From Spodoptera frugiperda (Eukaryota > Arthropoda > Insecta > Lepidoptera > Noctuidae), in NCBI RefSeq assembly GCF_023101765.2, contig NC_064214.1, positions 5,524,001-5,588,000 of the forward strand: a stretch of 64,000 bases of DNA. Reading direction: 5' to 3'. Made by a program: the position numbers and the translations under genes. Under the pieces are notes generated by a model that had not been told where the DNA came from, made no database searches, and saw nothing but the letters and a program-made list of their open reading frames with translations. The first letter of the stretch is position 1. Each line of letters opens with the position of its first letter. Below, piece by piece: positions 26,585-39,100 of this stretch.

Positions 26585-26749
26585 ATTAGTGCGGTGGCTG
26601 GGCAACCGGCTGCCGCGTAACGTGTAGCGGGTTCGATTCCCGCACCGAGCGACACTTTGTGTGATTCACAAATTGTTATTTTACATTTGTAAACGCAGCC
26701 ACGACACAGGGGAAAATCCTAGAGTGGGGCAACATTAATTAAAAAAATC
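26585..26749 (+). mobile_element. tRNA-derived SINE, family A, best-preserved copy
   Basis: Contains an intact B box, GGTTCGATTCC (26630-26640), and a near-intact A box, TTAGTGCGGTGGCTGGGC. The body follows the family order: TTTGTGTGATTCACAAATTG, TTTGTAAACGCAGCCACGAC, AGAGTGGGGCAAC. It is shorter than copy 1 because part of the middle is missing. Confidence 0.82.
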
Positions 26750-27360
26750 TACTTTTAATCCTTTCATTGTTAAAAGCACGGATTTCAAACCTTAGTAGTA
26801 CGACATAATTAGTATTCTAATATCATTTTTTCACGAAGGCAGCACGCGACGCGGCACACGTCCATAAGCTCCAAATGCCTTTGTTACAATTGGAATCCCT
26901 GTCTCATTCCGACGTAGTACAATTGGAACTTTGAGCGTTGTTGTCCAACTGCCCTCAGGTTTTGTGCAAACTGGTGCATGTTCATAAAAATATCTGTGAA
27001 CAATCAGGTCTAGTATTGTCATTATTTTTTTGTTAATTAGTCTACTAAATTGTAACTGAGTATAAGGAACACTATAGCCTAAAATTAAAGGGATATAACA
27101 CAATGTAACCATTAAGTAATAAGTTAAAACGTAGTTCCCTTTAATGTTATTTACATAATAGCAAACTTACAAGAACTAGAACTCTTAACTCGCAGCTCAC
27201 GAGCATGTTCTCAAACAACGTAAACAATGCCTTTGATTCAATTTCACAAACAAAACTTCCGTGCCCCATAGAGTATGCCATTATCCGAAATATCTCAAAA
27301 ATACGACAAGAATACGAAATAAGGAAAAATCAATCCCCTCGCAACGTTATAAGTACTCGT

Positions 27361-27420
27361 AGCACGCGCGTAGCCGCCCGCTACGCCAGAACCGCGTAGC
27401 GTGCTGTCACGTAGCCGTGC
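27361..27420. other. CGTAGC cluster with hairpin potential
   Basis: CGTAGC or its complement GCTACG occurs at 27369, 27380, 27395 and 27410. AGCACGC (27361-27367) can pair with GCGTGCT (27399-27405), and GCGTAGC can pair with GCTACGC inside. A second cluster of the same hexamer lies at 29070-29116. Confidence 0.4.
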
Positions 27421-27834
27421 CTACGTCTGATACAGTGTGTTGCTGTTTCTAACAAATTATACAGCTTAACAATTGTTGTATTTAATCTTTGTTTTACTGG
27501 CTGGTTAATTAGTTACAAATTGATTGCGTAATAATGACTCTGTTTAATTAATAAAGCAGCTTGCTATTGTGATTTTTTACTAAAGCTAATAATGATTGTT
27601 AATCGAATGTTGTAGCAGCCATGACCCAAATAATATATAGGCATATTATATTTATTTAATAATCATGAATCGTATACAATGTAGAATTTCATAGATTGAT
27701 TATTTAGAACACAACAATTCCCGCAAAAATATCGAATAAACTGAAATAAATATACAGATAGAAAATTACAAACGCGACCTGAAACTAAAACTCGTATATC
27801 AGACGTCATTTCCCCATTTTTCCCCAAAAGCGAA

Positions 27835-28030
27835 CGACCCGACGCAGGCTGAGGTACCAGGGCGGCATGAAACAGAGGCGGATGTGTGCAGGCGGCGTGC
27901 GGCGGCGAGGCGCATTGCAGGCGGGTGAACGGCCTCGCATCGATCGACAACCCTCGCCCGCCTCGGTCTCGCCCTCCCCCCCTCCGCACCGCTTGCGTAA
28001 CCGCCCCCCTCCCGCGCTTATGTAACAGTG
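27835..28030. promoter_or_regulatory. GC-rich island upstream of a TATA-like string
   Basis: About 200 bp of CpG-rich sequence with a minus-strand CCTGGTAC (27854-27861), many GGCGG/CCGCC runs and a C-rich stretch near 27970-28015. TATAAATA follows at 28099-28106. A minus-strand frame crosses it, but its composition follows the GC bias and shows no domain. It may be a promoter or enhancer for a non-coding transcript. Confidence 0.3.
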
Positions 28031-29064
28031 ACGCGGTTTGCGTGATCGTTTCCTGATTTTTCTGCTGCATCCCGATTGCAGTAATTATGCAGTCCTCGTA
28101 TAAATAAGGAGGAGGCGTGGCTTTATGATGTGCTCGCTCTTAGCTGGGTGAAATAGATGGCGGGAAACTAGGACCTAACTGCAGTTTGGCAGTCATTGTT
28201 TAATTAAGTAACTCGCTATTGGGTAAAATAAAAGAAACTTCTATCTTTCAGTAATAGCTTTCAGTTTGTTGAACAAATAATCCACACGCAAATTATGTCA
28301 TATCGTCTGCGCCTAGTCTTTCCCGCCGACTCGGCTGGCGGGAAACAAAGTTCCCCTCGAAAACTCCTTGCCGGTCGAATGTAACATATAGCTACATATA
28401 GCTGACAAGATGATATATGTATGTTTGTCCGTTCTTTATAGATATATGTAGTACAGCTGTATAGTAGTGTCCCCTTCCTTTCTCTGGCGAAGGCACGACG
28501 TGATATATCTCGGCACATTAGTTAGGGCCAGTCAGCACCGAATCGTGGCCAATTTTAAAACCACCTTCTTTATGGCCAGTAAGAGGCCGTATATCTAAGC
28601 TTTTAGCTAGTTTCAGCTAAACGAGAATAGTAACGTTTAAGTTGATTTTAAATTATTTTGTGTAATGTGTGTCATAATGAGATGAGTAAGGCATTGTATT
28701 AAGAAGATTTTTCTTTGTCAGATATTTTTACTCACAATTCGTGGTAAGTATCGCCACAAAGTGTATTCAAGTTATTAAATTAAACCAATTTTCGGAACTC
28801 GTCCTCGCAACTTTCCGTAAAGGTAACTCTGTCCTTAACATAAAAAGAAATAAATGAACTGTCTTCCTTATAAAAACAAACAGAACTGACTGTTCTCTTT
28901 TTACAAAAAAATATTTAAGGAAATATGAAATCCGAAAAGAAATTAAGGATCTAGTTAAGCATAGCGATCGATTACCGTGATCGGAACATAATCATCAATT
29001 ACAAAATAATGATGTGACCCAAATAAGTAGCAATCAAATTACATAGACGGAATTAAAACAAAAG

Positions 29065-29300
29065 AGGAAGCTACGGGCCGTAGCTCCGTAGCTCCGTAGC
29101 GGGGTTACGCCGTAGCCGGGGTGCGGTCGGCGACCCCTGGCCGTGAACGGGGGCGCGCCGGGCTCGCGCCGCACTGCCTCTACACCGCGCCCTCCCCGCG
29201 CGCCCGGCACCCCGCCCCCACCCCCGCGAGGCCCGCACACTGCCACAGCCAGCCGCCGTAGACACGTGTCCGCCGCACCCTGTGTACACAGGTTGCTGTA
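29065..29300. promoter_or_regulatory. GC-rich island with second CGTAGC cluster
   Basis: CGTAGC/GCTACG occurs five times in 47 bp (29070, 29079, 29087, 29095, 29111), followed by about 180 bp of CpG- and C-rich DNA. Frames on both strands here are proline- and arginine-rich, as expected from composition, and are not called as genes. Confidence 0.35.
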
Positions 29301-30474
29301 TAAATGGCTCCCGTTTAATTTTGTGCAGTGCTGCATTTCTCGAATATATTTCGGCGCGGTATTATGGCATCGAATTATAATGCTTTTTGGTAGGATATTG
29401 TGTGTTATGTTGTGTTCTGCTAGTATTCCTTTTCTATTGTATGCGTTTTTTTTTTTTATATTTTTAACAACTATCGTCAAAATTGCACAATTTTTGGAGG
29501 TATTTGAAAATACTAACAAATATATTTCAGAATACTAAATACCGTTTTGGATAATGATTTGTTTACTTTAAAAATGTATCGAAGAAACTACAAAAATCAC
29601 TGTAATAAATTATTAATTAAATAAATACACGCTGTATCGATATTACTCAGCTCAATCACACACACAAACTAATGTACAGGTGCACACAGACACACTCGCC
29701 CAGTTCTCTTCAAAGCGTCTCTGTGAACGCCACACCCCCGACGTCGTAGCTACAGGGCGGCACTCACACAGCGACAATGTCAAAGGAAAACCTGTATCTG
29801 TGTGTGGCAGAGACATGTAGCAACACTATGCGCGCGGCGGTAGTGTGCGTGGAAAATATATGTTAATGTGGTACTTCCGCGTTTTCGTGTATTCGTGTCA
29901 CGCACACACGTATAATTACGGTGAGCTAACCGTATTGACGGCGGGGTGCGCGTGTGTGCGTAGGGTGCATCGACTCTGCTTCCTGCTAGGGTACAACGGC
30001 CCCAGCTCTGATTTATGTTCGTTCGTTTGAAGGTTTGCGTGTTATTGTGACGTTTCCAGCTCATTTGCTTACGAATATTTTACCTTAATATTATACTGAT
30101 TGATCAATATGAAAACAAAAAAAAATAAGGAAAGTGGGTCCTGTTTTTATGACGCGCCATAAACTTTAGTTTCCGTTTCCAATCATGTGCCATGACAAGA
30201 GCGGTAGCAGTCTCTTATTATAAAGACTTAGACATACATCGATAGATTTCATATATAACCTTTGTACTATACATAGTATTCTTTTCAGTAGCTACTGAAG
30301 TACTACCGTAAGTAACTACTGAACATAATGTTATGTATTTCCCATTCAGGAAAAGCGTTCTATATCCCTATTGTATTGTTTGAAAGCTTTTACAGACAAG
30401 ATTTTTGGTGGATTTAATAATAGGCTCACGTATCGAGCTTAGGCTTCCTATATCAACATCAAGAATATCACGTC

Positions 30475-30530
30475 TACATTATACCATGGGGTAGGCAGAG
30501 GCGCACATATTAAACATAGCACTTGGTTCT
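30475..30530. repeat. Short dispersed repeat fragment
   Basis: The string GGGGTAGGCAGAGGCGCACA then TATTAAACATAGCAC resembles 37670-37730 (GGGTTAGGCAGAAGAGCACA then TTTTTAATGTAGCAC). It is probably the 3' end of a family B-like element in reverse orientation. Confidence 0.45.
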
Positions 30531-30599
30531 TAACTCATGTTAAGAGTCGCAAAAACCAAAAACCAAGGGTGAAAGAAGTTACAGCCTATTTTTTCTTAA

Positions 30600-30748
30600 A
30601 GTTAAGCAACGTCACGCCTTTTAGCTCCGAAAGAGTAGGCAGAGAGGCATATTACGGCACGTAATATCGCTATACAACATTTTTCACCATTTATGTTATA
30701 AGTCCCATGTAATAGGGGGTGAGCCTATTGCTATATACTGGATTTTTC
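30600..30748 (-). mobile_element. tRNA-derived SINE, family B, 3' fragment
   Basis: Reverse complement of the family B body: plus-strand AGTAGGCAGAGAGGCATATT, CATTTATGTTATAAGTCCCA and AATAGGGGGTGAGCCTATTG match 24205-24318 in reverse. The tRNA-like head is absent, so this is 5'-truncated. Confidence 0.65.
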
Positions 30749-31117
30749 TTAAAGTGATGTACAATAAATCTTTTTGTTCTATTTCACCTTAAAAGTCACC
30801 GTTGACGTATTCATTCACCCAGTTAGCAGCGTCGTAGCCCTGCTGACATTTAGCTCGACCTACAAATAGATATCTCAGAAGAGGTACCTATGTACCCTGG
30901 ATAAAACAAATCGTTACTATTGTTTGGGTTAAAACACTTTACCGTAACACCTTTTCTTCAACAAATATGGCAGTGACAGGAATATACATTAAATGTAATA
31001 GACTTTATCTGTGATTTAATTAATAATATGAAAAAATCAACTATACTTTGACTCAATAAACGAACTCTGAAAATTCTAAAACTCACCGTTTAGTAGTAAA
31101 GAATCAGTAGAATTTTC

Positions 31118-31252
31118 TGTGTCGTGGGTGCGTTTATAAACATACACATAACACCCAGACCCAGAACAACATTCTGTGGATCACACAAAGGGTTGTTTCG
31201 TGCGGGAATCAAACCCGCTTCACGTTGCACGTCAGCCACCGCACCAACCGTG
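31118..31252 (-). mobile_element. tRNA-derived SINE, family A, copy 4
   Basis: On the minus strand the B box reads GGTTTGATTCC (31204-31214) and the head reads GGTTGGTGCGGTGGCTGACG. The body segments are recognisable (plus strand GTGGATCACACAAAGGGTTG and GTCGTGGGTGCGTTTATAAA). Confidence 0.7.
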
Positions 31253-34138
31253 GCGTCTTGTCCAATTGCCGTTAAGGAAGTCATTGTAAAAGTAACCTTA
31301 CTTATCGCCATAACGCTTGAATAATTCCAACACCGTGTAATCTACATAAAAGTTCATGTAAATATGCTGCAGACCAGGCAGTACGTAGATTGTATTTGCG
31401 ACACAGAGGAGCTTCGCAATATCATCCCGCCCAGCACCTGACTCGCGTATTTCAAACTTTTGTTATGTTTACTCTTTGTTCCCCCAGCCAACTCTTTTTC
31501 CGCCACTCTGGAAATATTAGCGCGGAATTGAATTTCCTTTTATGTATGCGTCTAAACTGAGGGATTACCAGGCGTGCAGTCTCATTGAAGAGGTGTTTAG
31601 ACTATGTAATGTGTGGTTTAGTGAATATGACTCCAATATTTCCAGATAATCAAAGTGAATATATAAGTATATGGTATACGTATACTTGTGAATCGCATCA
31701 TGTACGTTAAATTAATTTCATATTGAAAAGATCCATCAGATAGTAATTAACAACAGATAGTAGGCTAATCACTTATAAAGCTCCCAACAATGACCTAATT
31801 TCCTCCATTTTACAACATGTGTGCGATGCAGTAGCGGTATGAGATGAAAAAAGCTGCGAGTGCCGCACTCAATATTTTAATCATGCCCACAAGCTGTCAT
31901 GATTCTGCCATGTGAATATTACGGGTCATATTTTTTACCCGGATCAAAAATTAAAAAGATACGCCCAACAATTTATATACGCTTGAAAAAAAAACGCAAA
32001 TAATTGGATCATAACTTCCCCAAGAGTACCAGGGGACCATAATCAGTAAAGCGACATCGATTCAAAGTATCAAACATTCATCGGGCTGATCAATCGGAAT
32101 TACAAATTCACCACGTTAGGTCTCCTGTTGAAAAAGTTCATAAAAAACAAACCAAAAAAGAGTTGTCTCGCCTCCCTCACTCACTGCGAGTATTAAATAT
32201 TTAATTTGCTTTTTCACTAGTCTGCCACCATCACGAGCCCCGCAAATGGATCAGTCTGTCTGTCTGCACACAAATCTAGCTATCCGCTCTGTATAGACTC
32301 CGTCTGCCGTGAATGTACAAATATGGATGTTTGGTTTCGTTATTCCGATTGTTTGTATAGTGTCGAAATAAAATTGTTTTCATTGGGTTGATTGGGTATT
32401 TTTCTATGACTAAAAAATACGTTATGTCATAATACTTATTAGTAACATTTAAAAGAAAACAATGTTAAGCACAGGTGGTAGGTGTATAAATTATAACTAG
32501 AGTATTATAAAATATCACGCGTCGCCCTTTCCACTCTTAGGTACAATGCACCCAGTATCCCTGCAAACATTAGATCTTCATTTAGATAGTAGCATATTTG
32601 TATTATTAAAAGTGCATCGATTAATGCATTGTTCAGTTTTCCATTATTCCGTGGTGAGTCAGTGCGGGCGACGGGAGCGGGCGGCCGGCGCGGCAGACGC
32701 TCACTCAATATTTGCACTGCACACTGATACTTGCACGCTCCACACTCAAAGATACGATATTTCTGAATATTTTTAACTTCACATATTCATCGATACTAAG
32801 ATTCATCCTGGTTTTTTGACACTCTCTAGTGTTTTAAGATAGACTCATCTACTAATACGCAGGTAACCATAATTGCAGTACTTCACATTAAAGTATGTAC
32901 TGAGACTTGAGAATAAAGACACAGCAGATATTGCGGTAATTTTATTATGTGGGTCAAAAAATTCATTGTATATACTCTGAATATCAAAGATATTAAAGTA
33001 TACCTTTATAATAACTCCTATTTCTCTTATCTCCATTTAAATATTGTACGTAGATTTAACTCTCACTAGAACACAAGCTTAAAAGTGCGGCTGGCAAGTT
33101 GCAATGTATTGGTTACTAAAGCACCGCCAAGTGATCGTTTGCTGTGCAAACTTAGCCAGATACGCCTCCGGGTTGTTCCCTTGTGAACGGCGGCGACGGT
33201 ACCTCCTGGTTTCGTTTGGTGCCCTGGTAGTTGATTGATTTGTACAGGTGTAACAGATATTTTAGTAGAAACCAGCATTTAAAATGGATAAAAATGTTGT
33301 TTGCTCTTACTCTCTTATCTTATCTTTTGATCTTTCTCTAATTCAAACTAACAAGAAACGGTTAACATATGTATAAAGAAAATTACTTTGTTAAAGAAAA
33401 ATCTTACGAATCTATAACTACAAACAGTACAACAGTACAAACAGTAAACTTTTTAAATAAAAAGCGATTACAAAACCAATCGAAACGAAACAATATTTAA
33501 CAGACATTAATAATAAATTAAATATTTGTTTGTTTTAGTTGAGAGAAAAGATACATTTGAGTATTGTATTGAAAAGTGTCACCATTTCTTGAAGTTTACA
33601 AACAAACATTCATCAATACCACTCAATATCTTTCACCTAGACATCTAGAATTCTAGATATCCTAGGATGAGTCTGGGAGGAACCTGGGTACCTATCATTA
33701 ATACCTAAGTGACAGGAAGATAGATTGCACTAAATTGATTCGAGTATTGCACTGGTGTGTTTAAAAACTTTAAGATTATGACTGTATTGTTGTAATTTTA
33801 AAAGCATTTTCTTTTACCATTTTATATTTTCCTTTTTCATACTAATAAACTAACTACGTTAACTATGTTTACGTAATTAGTACGTAAACATATTAAACCG
33901 CTATTGTTCGTGTTATAGATAGGAGTTAAAAACACGAATACACTAGAGATGGAATTAAATTGTAACAATTTTTTGCAATAACTATCCTGGGATATACTAA
34001 AAATAAGTAAAAATAGTATGTTTTCTTTGCTGTAGACAGTATCTTTCCTATTTTAATTTATGTACCCCACTGTGGGTTCTGATTGATCAATAGCCAATAT
34101 TACACGGAAACGATACGCAGTCTAGAATCGTTACATAG

Positions 34139-34151
34139 GGTGCAGATTCTT
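34139..34151. repeat. Target-site duplication of short retroposon copy 3
   Basis: GGTGCAGATTCTT occurs here and again at 34308-34320, directly on either side of the 156-bp insertion. Confidence 0.85.
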
Positions 34152-34307
34152 CCGGAGCTGCGGACTACCTAGCGGGATTACCAGAGTTCCAGCTCGAAAA
34201 GCAGGAATAGGTACGGGGTGGTTTTTTAGTCTGTAAGAGTCTGACACTTCCTCTCGCCTCGCCCAAGGCGAGAGAAGTTATTTGATGATTTTTCCCGATA
34301 AAAAAGT
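34152..34307 (+). mobile_element. Short retroposon sharing the LINE tail, copy 3
   Basis: Begins exactly at CCGGAGCTGCGGACTACC, carries the whole 147-bp LINE-tail sequence with substitutions and ends in an A-rich run. It is bounded by a perfect 13-bp target-site duplication. Unlike a randomly truncated LINE it starts at the same base as copy 2, which points to a distinct short family. Confidence 0.88.
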
Positions 34308-34737
34308 GGTGCAGATTCTTTAATAAAATTTCATTCAGTTTCTATAATTACACAGTCTAGCTTCGCCAGACTATTCTACCAGTGTCCTACTGAAATATTG
34401 ACGAAGGTTTCACACTGTATGTGATTGCACTGTGGCTCGCGACACTCGACTACTGACTAGTCTGTTGGCTTCAACAATGCTATCAACTTTCATGACTTGA
34501 AAACGACTGGCAGATTTTTAGTGCAACCTTAATTATTTTAACGATGTATTTGTCCTTTATGACTTTTAGATTTAATATCAATTATGATTACTTTTTATGT
34601 TCCCGCCCATGCAAGATCACTCTATTAAAATATTTAATGTCATCAGCAGTAAAATCCGAAACTTGTTACTTTTGTTCCTAACTGTAATTAAAAACACACA
34701 AATCGAAGCAACAACCATTTTGCAAAGGCGCGTCGCA

Positions 34738-34761
34738 ATACACATCATCAACAGCCTATAA
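34738..34761 (-). mobile_element. Family C repeat, part separated by the foldback element
   Basis: The string CACATCATCAACAGCCTATA ends directly at the foldback element, and the family continues on its other side at AAGTGGCAACTG. From memory of lepidopteran repeats, ATCATCAACAGCCTATA normally precedes GTGGCAACTG-like sequence. The foldback element thus appears to have inserted into this older repeat. Confidence 0.45.
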
Positions 34762-35193
34762 GGCCTCGGCCTCGAATTTTGCGGGCAGCGGGGCGGCAGC
34801 GGCGGCGGCGCGGGAGCGGGGCGGGCATCGCGGACCCGTTCTCGAAACTAGCGGGCAGATCGCGCGGCACTACAGTGGTGTAGTGTTGTGTTCGTGGTTG
34901 TGTTGTCGAGATATTTGTTTTTATTAGCGAACGAAATGTGTGAAAAACGGCGACAACATCTTTTTGATTCACAAAAAATGAAAAATTTAGGTACACAACA
35001 CTATACTACAATGCAGACGCGCAACGCGGGCGGTCACCGCTTGACTGGAGTGCACCGCTCGTTGCCCGCTCCCGCACCGCTCCGCCGCCGCTGTGTTCGA
35101 AAACCGGTCCATTTGATTATACGCATAAGATCCTGCCGCTGCCGCGCCGCCGCCGCCGCCGCCCCGCTGCCCGCAAAATTCGAGGCCGAGGCC
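34762..35193. mobile_element. GC-rich foldback MITE, Harbinger-like, nested in a SINE
   Basis: The two ends are inverted repeats: GGCCTCGGCCTCGAATTTTG at 34762 is mirrored at the right end, identical for 32 bp (34 counting the flanking A/T pair) and nearly identical for about 58 bp. TAA flanks both ends (34759-34761 and 35194-35196). A three-base TWA duplication is known for PIF/Harbinger elements, so that superfamily is the best guess. An inner inverted repeat (TAGTGTTGTGT near 34880 and its complement near 34995) adds a second hairpin. No transposase is encoded. The frames that cross it on both strands follow its GC bias and are not genes. Confidence 0.7.
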
Positions 35194-35196
35194 TAA

Positions 35197-35466
35197 GTGG
35201 CAACTGTTGACCAAAGGCCTCTTCTCACACGGAGGTTTGAGCATTAATCACCATGCTTGCTCAATGCGAGTCGCCGATTTTAAACTTATAATTAGAAATT
35301 CTAAGCCTCACGATGTTTTCCTTCACCGTTTGTCAGTGGTGTCTAAATAATCTTAGAAAGTACGTATAACTCAGAAAAAGTCACATTAGTGGTTGCCATT
35401 GGTAGGTTTCGAACCCGCACTCTCATGCATGAGAAGCAGGAGTCTTAATCTTCTGTGCCATCACGA
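35197..35466 (-). mobile_element. tRNA-derived SINE, family C, main part of copy 2
   Basis: The minus-strand head has the B box GGTTCGAAACC (plus strand GGTTTCGAACC near 35406). The body contains TCTTAGAAAGTACGTATAAC as in the copy at 19761, then AAAGGCCTCTTCTCACACGG. Its left end joins the foldback element, which split it. Confidence 0.7.
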
Positions 35467-35871
35467 TCAATTATTATAATTAATCATACGTACGTCGCAA
35501 CAAACTACTGTAAAAATGTCTAAACTAGATTGGCAGCTGTACCTCTCGTATAAAACAGGGGACGAGGTATTGCTATTAGCCGAGCACAAATCCCTACTCC
35601 GGGCTACTTCTGGGAATTTCCTAATGCCAACCCAATAATACTTTGGGCGGCCCGGGAATTGAATTTAGGACCCCACGATAGACAATCACGGTAACAACAA
35701 ACAAACTGTAAAGCTATTTTATGGGGATGTAAAAAAATAAATACTACCATGACATAATATAACGGATTTTGATTTTGATCCCTGAAGGAATAGACATAGG
35801 ACACTTAAAAATTATGTTACCTACATTTAGTATGCTCATTTTCAAATCAGGGATAATTCCAAATTCCATTC
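35467..35871. other. Non-coding spacer
   Basis: AT-rich single-copy sequence between the family C SINE and the TRIM. Two short minus-strand frames cross it; neither shows a domain. Nothing else is recognised. Confidence 0.4.
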
Positions 35872-35875
35872 GGAG

Positions 35876-36119
35876 TGTGGCGACACATTGACAAGTGACA
35901 GATGACAGATGACAGAAGTCGCACATAGACTATCGACGAGCAAATCAATGGATGACGTCACAAATATCCTGCATCGCACATATTAAGTTTGCATGCGAAT
36001 TAACACGGATAGAAAATCCCAACGAACAACAGTTGGGCAGAAAGCCCGCCAGGCACGATCACCTCGCCTGGTCGGAGGATCCTCCTTTTCTTAGGGAACT
36101 TTACTCTCTGTTCCCTAAA
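35876..36119 (+). repeat. Left LTR of the TRIM
   Basis: This differs from the right LTR mainly at AGGCACGATC (right copy AGGCTGATC), that is one substitution and one single-base indel by eye. A short frame inside it (from 35952) recurs in the right LTR only because the repeats are the same sequence. Confidence 0.85.
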
Positions 36120-36616
36120 GTGGTGACCCCGACGTGATCGAAACCAACCTTCACGGAGCAGATCAGCACGTCATCCTTATCGCCATCTCCCTCACCCATC
36201 ACTTCTCCGCTGAGCGGTAATCAAGTCGCAGCCAACCAGCATCCTCGGCCTCATCAGGGACCACCACACGCTACATCGAAGATATGCAGCCTGGTTCTTC
36301 CCTACGGCCTCATCAGCGTCTAGGCACAGCACTCTGCACACGGTCTGAGGACGTCTTCCTCCCGTAAACGCAGACGCCAGCCACTACGCACCTACCCTCG
36401 CAGCATCTATTCCCCGACTCACCGTGGGACACTGCGAGCTTCACTACTCCGACTCACTGGAGTATCGCCCTGCACCGCTCACCCGACTCACTGGGCATTC
36501 AGCGGCACAGTTCCGACTCACTGGAACTAGGGACATTCTACACTGGCTCTGGCACCGCTCATCTCAAGCATCGACAGCCGTCTCAACAGGATCGACCTCC
36601 GGTCTTGGGGGAGTGA

Positions 36617-36859
36617 TGTGGCGACACATTGACAAGTGACAGATGACAGATGACAGAAGTCGCACATAGACTATCGACGAGCAAATCAATGGATGACGTC
36701 ACAAATATCCTGCATCGCACATATTAAGTTTGCATGCGAATTAACACGGATAGAAAATCCCAACGAACAACAGTTGGGCAGAAAGCCCGCCAGGCTGATC
36801 ACCTCGCCTGGTCGGAGGATCCTCCTTTTCTTAGGGAACTTTACTCTCTGTTCCCTAAA
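36617..36859 (+). repeat. Right LTR of the TRIM
   Basis: Starts TGTGGCGACACATTGAC directly after the purine tract and ends TTCCCTAAA before the GGAG duplication. Confidence 0.85.
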
Positions 36860-37663
36860 GGAGTATGAAACTAGGAACTTCCAGTCAAAAAAACAATATT
36901 TTTTTTTGAATTTCCAGTCATAAAACCAAAAAAATTTTGGTTGGCTCAAATTCACCCCGAAATCGAATGCAATACAACTTGCTTGGGCAATCACTCTTGC
37001 GACAGACCTGTGACAAAACAACCTATGTAATAATTAACAATCATATTATATTATAAATCGATATTTAAGTAATGGTAAAGACCTTACTGTGTCGATGTTA
37101 TGTCTCCCCAGTCCTTAAGAGTATTTTATTGATGTACAAATATTATTTACGATCGAGGACTATGCCGGTTTTTAATTAACCACATGAATATTAAAAGAGT
37201 GCAATCAACTTGAATGAACTTTACTTGTGTTTGCTTAATTAATTATAAATAAGTGCTTTTAAATATGATAAGAAACCAGTTAACAACTTTTTTATGGCTA
37301 CTGCTCTTTTCATCTCTGTCATTCTGGTATTTACAGGCTCCAATACTGGAAGCCTTCGAAGGAAGCCTACGTTCAGACAAAACGTTATAATACAAAAAGG
37401 TTTTATGATTTTTGTTATGCAAAATGAGTTCATCGACCTGCCAATCAGCAATTACAATGTGTAAAAATAATTATTTTAATACGAACTTTAAAATGATCAT
37501 TAACATACATGGCTAATGGCTACCATTCGCTGTTAGCCACCTGTCCCATGCACCATCATTACAATCTGTTCTCCTAGTACCACAAGCTGCAAGATAGGAT
37601 TGCACCTGGATTGTATGGTGCCTATTAATTATTAACCTTTTTATGTAAATAATTAACATAACT

Positions 37664-37738
37664 TATCTTCACGCCTTTGGATTACAAAGGGTTAGGCAGA
37701 AGAGCACATTTTTAATGTAGCACCCAATTTTTAGTTTC
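37664..37738. repeat. Short dispersed repeat fragment
   Basis: Resembles 30475-30530: CACGCCTTTGGATTACAAAG then GGGTTAGGCAGAAGAGCACA. Probably the reversed 3' end of a family B-like element. Confidence 0.45.
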
Positions 37739-38895
37739 ACCAGTTATATGGCTATTAGCCTAAGTAAGTAATAGAACTTGAGTTATTTCCATTATTACAG
37801 AAACCATGCTTCATACATGAAAATCTGAAAAAAGTCTATAAAAAAATATCTATCTAGTTATACAAACTGACTTTTATATCTATCTATCTTGAAATTAGCC
37901 ATAATATTGTAAAAAAATCGATATAAAGAGCTATATTTTGTGAAGAGTAGGTAGATACTTATCTATTTCTTGATCAACCCTCTACCACAGCATTAGCGAG
38001 CCCATCCTTAATAGGATTGTATGTCATAAAGTGAACAAATATACCGACCAGATTCTTCGCTTATCTTGCACGGCCCATTATTTGTTCGAGGGGTGAACGT
38101 TAGCATTAGGGAACCTACTTTATATGGGAAGTCACCTCCTTGCTGTCCCTGTTCTCCGGGTAAGCAAAACGTAGTTTGATACTTATTAACCATATTTTAT
38201 TAAATCGTAATTAAGCGAATAATGGGTGCGTTTTTTTATTCAAGTAAATTACGCTGAATAACTATAATTATCAATTATTTAGATTTAAAGTGACCAAATA
38301 AAAAAATAAAAAATATTCTTAAAATAATAAAGTTAATAACCTTTTAGTTGTTTTCAATGTAACTACGTCATAGTTATGCTAGTGGTAATTTAAAAAAGTC
38401 GTATACCTTTGTACCAACTATTTTTACTCAACAAGTTTTTGAAAATAAACATAACATAACCCAAACCTGTAGCTATTGACTAAATACCATTTAAAAGAAC
38501 TTCTCTCAAAAGAACCAATAACGCATTATTAATGTGAACAAGTAGATATAGCTATATGACCGGAGACAAATAATAATAAGTCATTATGTTGGAAACATCA
38601 TAAAAGAAATAAAAGTATATCCTTAGTTCAAGAACCAGTAATAAGAGGTATCAGGTAAGTAAGTACTAGGAAAACATAGGTACAAAACAGCTTCTTTACA
38701 TTTCATCTAAAGGTATGTGACATTGTAACTATGTAAGACTGCTCACCTACGTTACTTATTTCTAATAGGCAGATGTTCATGAAGTAACCACAAAAGAGAA
38801 TAAAAAATTAGTATGATTTTAAAAAACTAAATTAATTATTGAATTAATTTCAAAAAAAACGTTTTAAAAATGTCCTAGTATACCAAGTACAACTG

Positions 38896-39100
38896 CCCGG
38901 TTGGCGCGGTACCTAGGCAACCGGCTGCCGCTCAACGTGTAGCGGGTGCGATTTCCGCTAGGAGCAACTCTTTACGTGACCCCCAAATTGTTGTTTTCGG
39001 TCTGAGTGTGATATGTACAAACATATAACTTGTATGTTTGTAAACGCACTCACGGACACAGGAGAAAACATAAGAGTGGGGCAACGTTTCTTAAAAAAAA
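38896..39100 (+). mobile_element. tRNA-derived SINE, family A, copy 5
   Basis: Head GGTTGGCGCGGTACCTAGGC, damaged B box GGTGCGATTTCC (38945-38956), long body with TTGTATGTTTGTAAACGCAC and AGAGTGGGGCAACG and an eight-A tail. AACTGC occurs on both sides (38891 and after the tail), a possible short target-site duplication. Confidence 0.75.

Larger units (their letters stand above)
26750..34138. other. Long non-coding interval with GC-rich islands
   Basis: Islands at 27361-27420, 27835-28030 and 29065-29300 are listed separately. SINE fragments lie at 30600-30748 and 31118-31252. CCTRGTAC motifs lie at 27854 and 32026, both on the minus strand. A 93-codon minus-strand frame at 26831-27112 has no recognised domain. 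A TATAAATA string at 28099-28106 follows the largest island and could be a core promoter, but I see no initiator. Confidence 0.4.
35876..36859 (+). mobile_element. TRIM: miniature LTR retrotransposon without gag or pol
   Basis: Two almost identical direct repeats of 244 and 243 bp (35876-36119 and 36617-36859) enclose 497 bp. Right after the first repeat is TGGTGACCCCGACGTGAT (36121-36138), a typical primer-binding site for tRNA-primed reverse transcription. Directly before the second repeat is a purine-rich tract, GGGGGAGTGA (36607-36616). GGAG flanks both ends (35872-35875 and 36860-36863), a 4-bp duplication as in Ty3/Gypsy elements. The LTRs start with TG but end in AAA instead of CA. The interior has no gag or pol and carries four CCGACTCAC(T)GG-type units near 36415-36525. 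It would need enzymes from a related full element. LTR identity suggests recent insertion. Confidence 0.85.
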